Shown here: in pieces, positions 1 through 9,400 of the stretch | Numbering within the stretch: the first letter of the stretch is position 1 | How the letters are laid out: the number at the start of each line of letters is the position of its first letter | NCBI RefSeq assembly: GCF_018691265.1 | Contig: NW_024881278.1 | Location: 8,866,001-8,930,000, forward strand | Direction: 5' to 3' | Source: Tyto alba | Taxonomy: Eukaryota > Chordata > Aves > Strigiformes > Tytonidae | DNA: 64,000 nt | Made by a program: the position numbers and the translations under genes | The notes under the pieces: generated by a model | What the model saw: the letters and a program-made list of their open reading frames with translations, nothing else | Databases searched by the model: none | What the model was told of the DNA's origin: nothing

Positions 1-3000
1 ACCTTTCCACAAACTCTGCAGCAAGAGACAGTTTCTTACCACCGCCCACCCTTGCTTACAGCAGGTAAGAAAATGAGACAGAGATTCCACCCTACTGTGG
101 CTAAAGAGCTTAATACATTACAAGAGCACAGAATTGCAGTCCAACTCCTGCTTCTCCTGGCCCACCAAAGTCAAAAGATTAAAACAAATGAGGCACATCC
201 TGGATTTTTATTACTTTGACTATGGTTCTGTTTGATACATCTTGTTATACACTATGGTAAGTCACAACTCTCTGACCATCAAAACATCATTTGTGCCATC
301 TTTCTGATGTGAAATTTAGAAAGTAAGCGTGTCTTTAAGATGCTGATAAGCAAACCCCTGAGACCCATAGCTAGCCTTCACTCCTCGGGACTGCTACGCT
401 CTCACACAACGCATCAGAAAGAAATTTAGAAATTGAATGAGGATGATGGGGGATGTGTACTCGTACCCTCACGTCTGGGGTCAATCATCCATGGCGAGGT
501 GAGTGCCTAAAGCACAAGGACCGGCAGGCTGTGGCCTCCAGGAGCCAGCACCGGGCCAGCGCCTGCTGCCGTGGAGTGGCCCCTAACAGGATGGCGAGAG
601 GCGCTGCCCTGCTCTCTCGCGAGGTCACTCTCCACCCGCAGCAAACGGATGGCCCTGGTGCAGGAGAGCCGTCCTTGCGCAGGCACGCGGCTCTGTTGGG
701 GCTTGAGACCTTGCTCAGCTTTTCCTCTGTCCTTTGACGGTGCTCAGGCCTTGGGACGCCCGGCATCGGGAAGGGGCGCGAGCAAGCAGACGCGCGCGGC
801 GTGGGAAACATCCCTCCTCGGAGGGTGCAGCAGCGGACCTGCAGCTTTTGTGTCTCGAGGAATTTCAGGAAGCCTTTTCCTTTCCAAAGTAAAGCTCTCT
901 GAGGACAGGACTGCTTAGCGTCCTCCCCTTCACGCGACTTGAGCCCCAGCAACTGGCTCCAGCTCAAAATCCACCGGGGGATGTGTCCCGCCACTCCTCC
1001 GTGGGCTCCCGTTAGCTGACAGCCCGCGCCCGGGCAGCTGGCAGCCCAGAAGCAAGCGCAGAAAACACGACCGAAGCCCAATACTGCGCACTGTGCTCCA
1101 GCTCCCCTGCCCGCTGCGTCCCTCACAGCGTCCCAGAGGTGGGAAGGCAGGCGCGGGGCACCAGCGGCAGGGACCGGCTGCAAGAAGCAGCAGGGACAAT
1201 GCCTGCCACGGTCATGGGCTGCGCAACCCAGGGATAGCGCGCCCGCCGGTAGAGTAAGTGCGTATTAATAATTTAGGCTATTCTATTTTAGACTGGCAAT
1301 GTGCTGCCCCTCACCTGTATTGCTTATGTGCAGGGGGTGCCTGAAATAGCAGCTTCTCTAACAGCTCTCCACAGCGCCAAGCCGTGCGCAGCCAAGAGAG
1401 GGGCTGTGACTGGCAGGGAGGCTTTCCTCCTCGGCCCAGACACTGCAGGGGCATTATTTTCGAGGTCATCATTTTCTCTTTTGTCTGTGGGGGTCTTGGC
1501 TGCGCTACGACTTCCCGGAAATCTCCCCCGTACAGATGTGATGCTAGTCTTCCTCCGCTGGAGCCAGGCGGAGTGAGGGTCTGCCCACCGTATCATCCAA
1601 ACCCACACAGAGCTGGAAAGGCAGATTCCTGCACAAGGGAGTGACTTATCTAAATGAATACTGAACCCATTCACACCACCGCCACGCTTTCGTTTATACG
1701 TTCAGCTCACTTAGGATGTCGCATTGGGCTGTGACCTTCAAAAATTCAATTCTGTGATAAGTGATTACTGCTTTGTCCCCCTAAGTGACTGCTTTATATA
1801 GATTTTACTTCAGATCCTGAAAGCTGAATGACCAAATCTCTTTCAGGAAATTGTTCTACCTTAACCACCAACTTTCGGAAATGCATCATCTGGCTTTCTG
1901 GGAAATTGCAATTGTGATATTGTTAGAAAACACAAGTCATAGCATTTTACAAGTGGTTTCCCTACACAGGCTGAAATACTGCAAGTTTACTGTGATTTCT
2001 GGTTTGCATTATGCTGCATCAACTCATAAATGATTCATTTGAGAAGCTGTATTTTATGATGTATTAACAAATAGGTGAAAGGTCAGATGCATATAATTCT
2101 GAGCTCCTAAAGGTTATACTCATTTGGATGTATTTGCTTACCTAAAACTCACAAGAAAAAACTGTTAAATGGGTTTTCACCTTGCTGCTATACTGACTGC
2201 TTGTTCTTAATAAAAGAGAAAGGATTTTTACGCTGAGAAGATTAGCCAACATATGGTGATGCATTTACTAGCATAACAAAATACCGTCCTATGTTATATG
2301 ACACGACATCCAGAACAAACTGTGAGTTAGAACATCAATGGTTTATCATTCAGTTTTGTACCATGATGATTCAGCTAATGCAAAGACATATCAAAAATAA
2401 ACAGGAAAATCATCAGAGATCTTTAGGATAACTTGCATTTTTAAAGGCTTTTATTACACTGTGTATTTCTAAATAACGTGTGCTCTGAAAACTAGAAGAA
2501 GCTTTTGAGAAACAAAGTGTCTCATCACACCCCATACAGAAGTGTCTTAATTTCTGGGAGCTTTGAACTTCTCGTTGCAGCCAAGTGGCCAAAACCCCTT
2601 CTCACAGGAACCCACTGAACTATGTCAGTGTTCGTCCCTTTAGCAGCCTCCTTATTTCTTATTTCAGAAGACCCACTAGTGATGCAGAGATCAGTTTGAG
2701 TCCTCATTTAGGCAGAGAGCACATTAATACACAAACTGTAATGGCAGTAGGGTTGAATTTGGTCCATGAGCCCTGCACCAGGCTTTTCAATGCTGCTGGA
2801 AACAAGGTGGTGGTCTTCAGACCTCCCCTGGGTATCACGACGTGTTCACCCACCAGCATCAACCCTCCAGCCTCGGGGTATGAACACCCTGCCCCACAGT
2901 GAATTAACTCCCCACCATCTACGTATGTACAGCATCAGGGGCACTTTTTAATCTCTGCAGCTCACTGATGCACAAGAGGCAAGTTCAAATAACCTTAACT

Positions 3001-4690
3001 CTGTAATTAAAGCACACAAGATAAAAACCACCCAAACCATTCTAATTATGCTAATGTTAAACGATGCTGACTCACTGAGCTCTTCACATGACCACACTTT
3101 CCAGGACCTAATAGGGAGAGAAAGGACTGCCCTCCTAGAGCACTAAGATTCAAGTCAGGGATCTATATTCTGTGGAGCTTTTCATGAGAAGAATTTCTGG
3201 CAAACTTTAAAACACTTAGAGCCTAAAGCTATACAGTTAGGTGCTAAGCACCAAAATGCTTTCCTAGTTGTCACAAAAGTTATCAGACATTAGAGCAGCC
3301 ATATAATCACAACTGCTTTATCTGCAATAACGATATTTTTTTTTAACAAAGCAGAAAAAGACAAAAACAGGGAACGATCAGAAATTGCCAGAAGAGACAA
3401 ACTGAAAGGTGTTGTTTTTCTAAGTCAATTACAATAAAAGGGAAGGAAAAAAAAAAAAGAAAAAAGAAAAGAGTAAGCCAAGATTTTAGCCATGTGCTTC
3501 CTCAGCCAATTGCATATATTCATTTGTGGCAATGAAAGGGAAAAGCTGGAATGACCCAATTCACTCTTCTCAGGAAGCTGCAGATACTCAATTTGCAACG
3601 TGACCAAAAATTTTAGACAACTGTTGAAGATTTATAACATTTCTAGAATGAGACATTGTGTACCAGCATTATGGGAAGAATATGCAATATGAATTACTGT
3701 AAGCCTTAAACGGGCTCCAAAACAACAGACAATCAGGCGACAATAAATTCTCTATGTCTGATTCCAAGGTCATGTGTTCAAACTTTTTTGTGTAAGAAAA
3801 AGGATTAATTAAAAAAAAAAAAAAAGCTGTATATCGGCACTATTTATCTTCCTGTGGCTCCAGGAAGTGGGTCGTTAAAGAGCAGCAGGAATACCACAAG
3901 GTTTGGTGACCCTACAGGGTGGCACCATGAGGCACAGCCAGTCTTTGCTCTCCACCTTCCTGAACCCGGCTGCTGCGCCATGGTCGTGCAACCAGCAGTG
4001 CCCACAAGCACTGACTGCAGCCTCCTCCCACCACAAACTCCTGCTGCTTATTTATTTGTTTATTTTGACAGGTTAATTTTCACCCAGACCAGTTCCATGA
4101 TCTCGCTTGCCATGTGGCCACCCCAGGGGTGGTGTCCCTGCAGCGCAGAAGCTGTGACTGTCCTTTCACCAGCAGGACATGTTTAGGGCTTGTTGACATG
4201 TTGCTTTGGTGACTCCTGGCCTTCATGGAAGAAACGATCCCTGAGAGGGCTCAGAGGAAGCGAGATGCGGCAGTGACATGCTTTCCGGTCCTAACAATAA
4301 TAATTCTTGTGATATTTTTCTACAATGATTCATGGCTGAAAACCAGTCTCTGTATGACGTGAATTAATTTGTGAGTAGTTTTGTTAAAAACTAAGAAGTA
4401 CATGCGCGACTTATTTCTCTGAAACACACTGCTTTCTTTTTTAGGAACTCATCCTACCTTGGAACTTATTAAAACTTACTTTCCTACCCAGGATTTTTGT
4501 TGAGAGGATCTGAGAGCATTTAACTGAAACCCTGCTGGTTTCTAACGGTGGGGCAAATCCTGCTTTTGTTGTCCAGCTGTGAACCTGCTCAGCTTTTTAC
4601 CTTTCCTGTGTGTCGTGGCAGTAAAGATAGCACTTACTAGTTACACATTTACAGCACAAGCAGCCACGCAAAACCGGAAAGCTTTCCCCA
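1..4690. other. Upstream intergenic region
   Basis: No exon, RNA gene or transposon that I recognise. Most of it is AT-rich single-copy-looking DNA with short poly-A tracts (for example near 3448-3462 and 3811-3825). The exception is a GC-rich, CpG-containing patch at about 480-1260, listed separately. The open frames here have no family resemblance that I can see and lie in GC-rich DNA where stop codons are rare. Confidence 0.6.
480..1260. promoter_or_regulatory. GC-rich, CpG-containing patch of unknown role
   Basis: GC content and CpG frequency rise sharply against the flanks, with runs such as cgcgcgcggcg near 791-801. On the + strand a strong donor-like string (gag then gtgagt) starts at 499. 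On the - strand a strong acceptor-like string (pyrimidine tract then cag) reads across about 1171-1192, and the - strand is open for 232 codons (485-1183). The encoded sequence is Cys/Arg/Ala-rich and resembles no family I know, so a coding role is unsupported. It could be a promoter or first exon of an upstream non-coding transcript, or a distal regulatory island. Confidence 0.3.
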
Positions 4691-5077
4691 GGACTGAACC
4701 ACAGCGTAGCCAGGTGCCAGTTCCCAACGGCGCACCCATCGCCAACGAATCAGCGCACCGCCCTGACATCGGGGATTGTAGCAGCTCACCCCGGAAAGCC
4801 TGCCCCTGGCCACTGCTGGCCCGAGCCCCACACAAAGCCGGACCTTCCACGGCCTTGGCACCGCCACTTGTGGTGCTCTCACTGACCAAGGAGGGTTGTG
4901 GCCTCTCTGCCCGGAGAGGAACGACCCCGCTTGCGAAACTAGAGGCCGGAGAACCGGGTGCTGGGCCTGTGGGGAGCGCCCGCGCCCCGTGGGGACGAGG
5001 CCAGGCAGGTGCCCGCTTTGCCAGCCCCCTCCTCCGAAGTGCCACCGGGGTTGGCCCACCCTGCCGCCACCGAGGCG

Positions 5078-5085
5078 TGACGTCA
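5078..5085. promoter_or_regulatory. Perfect CRE (CREB/ATF site) 1
   Basis: The palindrome TGACGTCA is complete, which is the full cAMP response element bound by CREB/ATF family dimers. It lies about 500 bp upstream of the start codon, inside the CpG island, and 22 bp before an identical second copy. Confidence 0.75.
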
Positions 5086-5099
5086 GGGCGACGCCACAG

Positions 5100-5107
5100 T
5101 GACGTCA
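5100..5107. promoter_or_regulatory. Perfect CRE (CREB/ATF site) 2
   Basis: A second complete TGACGTCA, spaced 22 bp start to start from the first, or about two helical turns, so both would face the same side of the DNA. Binding in cells depends on methylation state, since each site contains a CpG. Confidence 0.75.
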
Positions 5108-5137
5108 AAGGCGATGGCGAGGCGCGGCGCCTCCAGC

Positions 5138-5148
5138 TCCCAGCGTGC
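5138..5148 (+). promoter_or_regulatory. ZNF143/THAP11-like half site (left)
   Basis: The string tcccagcgtgc matches 10 of 11 positions of the 3' half of the classical motif (tcccagcatgc). It runs into the left arm of the inverted repeat. This is a motif match only. Confidence 0.4.
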
Positions 5149-5180
5149 CCCGCGGCGGAGCCGCCCGCCGCGGGGCACGC
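5143..5180. repeat. Perfect 16-bp inverted repeat in the promoter
   Basis: The left arm at 5143-5158 (gcgtgccccgcggcgg) is the exact reverse complement of the right arm at 5165-5180, with a 6-bp spacer. Both arms are GC-rich and the DNA could form a hairpin. Each arm also contains the tail of a ZNF143/THAP11-like site, so the symmetry may reflect two binding sites facing each other. Confidence 0.85.
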
Positions 5181-5193
5181 CGGGGGTTGTAGT
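5175..5193 (-). promoter_or_regulatory. ZNF143/THAP11 (SBS)-type motif (right)
   Basis: On the - strand the 19-mer beginning actacaa and ending ggcgtgc matches 15 of 19 positions of the classical SBS/Ronin motif (actacaattcccagcatgc). The key actacaa core is intact. These motifs mark CpG-island promoters of housekeeping and cell-growth genes. It abuts the E2F-like site on its right. Confidence 0.55.
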
Positions 5194-5202
5194 TTTCCCG
5201 CC
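5193..5202 (+). promoter_or_regulatory. E2F-like site
   Basis: The string ttttcccgcc contains the E2F consensus tttcccgc. It shares its first base with the ZNF143/THAP11-like motif, so the two factors might compete or cooperate. Motif match only. Confidence 0.45.
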
Positions 5203-5380
5203 GCGGCGGGGGCGGGCGGCGGCGGCGACGCGGCTGCGCAGTGCGGCGGGGCCGGGCGGGGGGCGGTCAGCCGGCGGCGGGGCCGGCCCGTTCCCTACTG
5301 GCACGCCCATCCGGGCGGCGGCGGCGGCGGCGAGCTCGGTGGTGGCGGTGGCTGCGGCGGGGACGCTCCCATCCGCTGCC

Positions 5381-5410
5381 CTTCCTCCCTCCCTTCCTCT
5401 CTCTCCGCAG
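5381..5410 (+). promoter_or_regulatory. Pyrimidine tract ending in a strong splice-acceptor-like cag
   Basis: About 28 nearly pure pyrimidines are followed by gcag at 5407-5410. This would be an excellent 3' splice site for an upstream non-coding exon joining at 5411. It may instead be a CT-rich core-promoter tract. Sequence alone cannot tell these apart. Confidence 0.3.
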
Positions 5411-5590
5411 CCCGGGGCGGTGCGGCCGTAGCGGGCGGGGCTGTGGGCGCCCGTCCCCTCCCGCACCTGCCGGGCCCTCAGCCCCCCTCCGTGGACAACA
5501 GCCGTGCGCGGGCCGCGGCTCCGTCGTGAGTCGGGGGGGGGTGGGGGACAGCCCCTTCCCCTCAGCCGCCGGGTGCCGCTCCCAGCCGGG

Positions 5591-5696
5591 ATGTTCTCCA
5601 GGAAGGGCCACGCCGATGTCAGGAAATCCACCCAGAAAGCGCTGGACCCCAAGCGGGACGTACTCACCCGTCTCAAGCACCTCCGGGCGCTGCTGG
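5591..5696 (+). CDS. RALGAPA2: RALGAPA2 exon 1 (coding part), residues 1-35
   Basis: Encodes [10 protein letters not shown] then a Lys/Arg-rich stretch ending L-K-H-L-R-A-L-L. Ends after the first base of codon 36 at a consensus donor (gtgagt). It lies inside the CpG island. The frame stays open upstream of 5591 but contains no ATG there, so the methionine used here is the first available one. Confidence 0.95.
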
Positions 5697-6437
5697 GTGA
5701 GTGGGGGGCGGCCGGCGGGGCGCTGACCCGTTTCCCGCCTCGCCGTGTGAGGGGGGCGCGGGGAGGGGGCGGGGAGTCTCCCCTAACCCTCCCCCCCCCC
5801 CCAACCTCCTGGTTCCCCTCAGGGCTTCTCCGCGCTTTGGCAGCTCCCCACGTCCATCCGCAGCCCCGGCGGCCGGGCGGACCCCGGGCAGGGCAGCGGC
5901 CGGGGCGTGGGCGGGAGCCGCTGCCCCACTCCGCGGGGAGGAGGTGGTGGCGGTGCCCGCTGGTCGCCAGGGCAGACCCCGCAGCCGCGGACACGCTCAC
6001 CCTCCAGCGCGCCTCGGGCCATTTTGTACCGCCGTTTGAGGTGGCTAGGTAAGAGCTGTCCTCAAGGCAGGAGTAACACTGGGCGATAAAAACGTCTCCT
6101 GCGCAACCCTTGCTGGAGAGACCCCTTTCTGCCTTGGGTTTCATCAGCTTTCTTCAAGCCCCCTTTGCAGTTTTGGGTCGCTCTGCGAGCTCTCCTGGTT
6201 ATGGCTGCGGAAAGGTAGCAGCGCGAGTCCTTTCAAAGTTACAGGAGCTGTGTTAGGGAAAGTTACCGGTGCGTTTTGCTGCTCCAGGCTTTGCAAACTT
6301 GTGTTGCCCAGTGTCAAAATATTTGTGATGTAGCCCTGTTGTTTGTGTACAAACTAGGACATAAATGTATTAATGTATTTCCTGCAGGGTTCTTCGGAAG
6401 ATGCATTCATAGCAACTCTGCTCTTGTTGACAAGACT

Positions 6438-6473
<36 letters not shown>

Positions 6474-9400
6474 TTTGAAGGGGGTCATGCAATAGTATTT
6501 AGTTACGCCCTTCCCTTTTCTGTGGCAAGGTTGAACCTCTTTCTCTAATGTCGCCTTACAGTTGCAGCCTTAACCCTGGTCATTTTTATTCTGAACACTG
6601 AAGCTAGTTGATGCGTTTCGGCTTTGAGCTATGGTTTGCGACAATTTGGGTGGTGTCGTGTTCTTTGTTAGTCAGCAAACTGCAGCAGCAAAATGCTCTT
6701 TTAAGAGCTTTTGTGCACTGTCCCAATTCAGAAGAATCAGCGACAGTGTTAGTACTTGTTTATCTTTAGATTGTTCTCCTGAGAAACAAGGAGGGGAAAA
6801 TGATCTGATTTGTGCTTCTTGTGTACTCTAATCATTTTTTTAGTCTACCATTTCCATCAAGTTTGGCAGGTATGTAGGAGCCTCAAAAACATTGTGTGAT
6901 GAGCTGTGAGAGATAAATAACTGGCTGGAGGAGAGGGCCTGGGGTTAGTGTGGCTCATTAAGAGAGAGCAGACATTGGCTGATGTATCCTCTGCTGAGGA
7001 GGAGTTCCCTGGTCCTTTAGCATTCTTGTTGCTCCCCTTGGACCCCCTATGTGCTTGCTGTGGATGGTGTGAAGGGTGTGTGGAGCCGGAGTTGCTGCCC
7101 AGGGAGGAGCTCAGGCCTCGTAGAGCCAAGGTTTTCCCCTTCAGTGCTCCGCCTGGTACGTGCACGAGGCTGCAAGACTTGCACTGAGGAACCTCGCTGT
7201 GGTTTGGAGCGTGGGCTCGTCAGTGGTGCTCGAGATTGAGTTTGAGATTAAAAGCTTTTTCCTGTCACGTTATGCTGGTGGGATGAAAAGGTACAGAAGA
7301 AGTTTTGAATGTACTGTAGCAAGGCAAGGAGCTTTTGTGGTGAGGACGCTGAGTATGATCCTGAGGGAGGAGAGTAGCAATTAGTCTCCCTCGGGATGGT
7401 CCCCCCTGAGGAAGTTGTACTCTGAGAGCGTGGAAATGAATGAGTAAAGAGTCTGTGATAGCTTAGCTTGTTATGGGCACCTTGCTGTTTTTTGGGAGAT
7501 GTGTTTCTTACAGGTGTGAGTAATCGTCACTGTGATTTAAAGACTTAATTTCTCTGTGATCTACTGCATTTAAATAGCTAATCTGAAAAAGAGATTTTTG
7601 CGCATAACTGCTTAGTGGACAAAGTGCTGAACAAATACGTAAGTGGTCTTGTGTCACCCTCTAAAAGTGAACTGGTCTTGCTCGTCTTTTGAGCAACAAT
7701 ACATGTAAGTTCAGTATCCCCAATCCATAGATATTTAAGCTTCATGATTTGGACTCACAGGAGTTCTGACCACTGTGCCTGGCGGTGGGAGACAAAAGGC
7801 TTGCGTGTCAGAGGCCCTCAGCACCTGCAGTCTGCATGTTTTTTTGTGAGCAGTATTGACCCTTTGCTTTTGAGTTAGCTGTGACTGAGGGGTATGTGAC
7901 TGCCCTGGGAATAAATTTCTCCTATTCTGTAAGTTTATGTAAAAAAAATCTCCATAGTTGGCAATCTGGTGGTCACCTTTGTGTTAATCTCCCTCTGGGG
8001 ACCAAATGTGTACATTTCTTGTACTGGAGGTATATAAAATACTTTGTTTTGTTGGCTTTGTGGTTTGGCTTTTTTTTTTTTTAATATCATCCCATGAATC
8101 TAAGTGCCTAAGGGCAGGAATTTGAAAAGACAGAAGATACCTTACCTGCATTATGATATGCCTTTTAACTATATATGTCTTATTGCTCATGTGCTATACA
8201 AACAATATTAAAATAATGTCAAATTTCATTGTAAAAAAATTTTGCGAAATTCTTTGTTTATGAGATGAGGTTTAAAATGTTTTGTGAAACTATTCTGAGA
8301 AAGACTGGTCTAAGAGACTGTAGTGCGAGCTCACAGCTTTACATTTCTTCCTTTTCCACCAGCCTCACTAAAATGAATGGACGTGAAGGAATAAGAAGTA
8401 TAGGAACTTTCTGTGAATGTTCCCCTTTCAGCCTCTCAGAAGGACGTGCCTGAAACCAAGACATGGCTGGTTTAAGATGAAATACTGGGCTTGCTATGGC
8501 TCTTGGTTATATCCCTCTTACGGGAGTGTTGTGTTTTTGTGTGCCTGGGCGGTAGGGAGGAGGTTGTCAGGCTTCTGTGACAGACCTGATGGGTGGAACA
8601 AATGGCAAAATATGCCCATTAGCATGACAAAATTAATTTATGTCCTAAAGCAGATGGTACAGAAGGTAGTGTTGTCTGATGGTTTTCTGTAAAGATGCTT
8701 ATTACCCAGTTGGCAAGGGGAGGAAAAAATACACCTGTCAGTTCTCAGGAAATATCTTTTCTTCCAAGTGTCTGTTACATTTGAAGATAGTGACCTGATT
8801 TTTTTGATCAAACTTATTATTGAGCATTGGTTTTAAGTGAAAATTGTTATCAGTGCCGGCGGGCTGGGTAGCATATTAGTGACTTATTGGCTGAAGTGCT
8901 GTGATATGACAGCTGGCTGTCTTTTGGTAGATATGTTTTATTGCAGGGACTATGTCAAAGCAGGCTCTGGTTCTGATCCTGAGATGTCTGCTTTTGAGAA
9001 TGTCAACGTAAACATTTTAGATAATACAGGAGTGGCTTTTTGAAGATAATATCTTCATAGATATTGTTGGAAGTACGTGTTTTATGGTCTTATTCAGTAC
9101 AGAAGATGAAACAACACATAGTAAGAACTTACCCTGTATTTAAGAAAAACAAAGCTTTTGGTATAAAGGCTCAAAAATAGTTGGATTTTTCTTTCCACAA
9201 CCCGCTCCCCCCCCTTCTTTTTATGCCCCTGCTCCAGTGTGACACTGCTTGTGCTGGCCAGGGGTAGGAATGTGCATGTCTTCGTGTTCTTCTCACCCCA
9301 GTCATTTTACTCCCTGTTTCCAACTACTTCATTCAGGCCGTAGTGGCACATGTTCTCAAAATAACTTCTGTTCTTATGTTTCCTTAGGAGATGCCATCTT

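Larger units (their letters stand above)
4690..6030 (+). promoter_or_regulatory. RALGAPA2: RALGAPA2 CpG-island promoter and 5' leader
   Basis: A dense CpG island covers the region upstream of, within and just after coding exon 1. It has no TATA box that I can see. It carries two perfect CREs, an inverted repeat with ZNF143/THAP11-like half sites, an E2F-like site, several GC boxes (for example gggcgggg around 5433-5440) and a GGC repeat at about 5313-5331. This is the usual design of a housekeeping-type vertebrate promoter with dispersed start sites. The transcription start cannot be fixed from sequence; it probably lies between about 5110 and 5500, because between 5117 and 5590 there is no ATG in any frame. 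Confidence 0.8.

Noticed and set aside
3031..3050. cccaaaccattctaattatg, similar to the 3' tail of avian CR1 elements
   Set aside because: The match covers only about 20 bp, and no CR1 body is recognisable beside it.
5527..5563. gtgagt followed by a pyrimidine tract and ctcag, like a tiny intron in the 5' leader
   Set aside because: The interval is about 36 bp, too short for a vertebrate intron. The donor is kept only as a possible alternative-leader signal.
4641..6144. Long open frames on both strands across the CpG island (up to 353 codons)
   Set aside because: GC-rich DNA has few stop codons. The peptides are Arg/Gly/Pro/Ala repeats typical of shadow frames, and only the frame of exon 1 matches a known protein.
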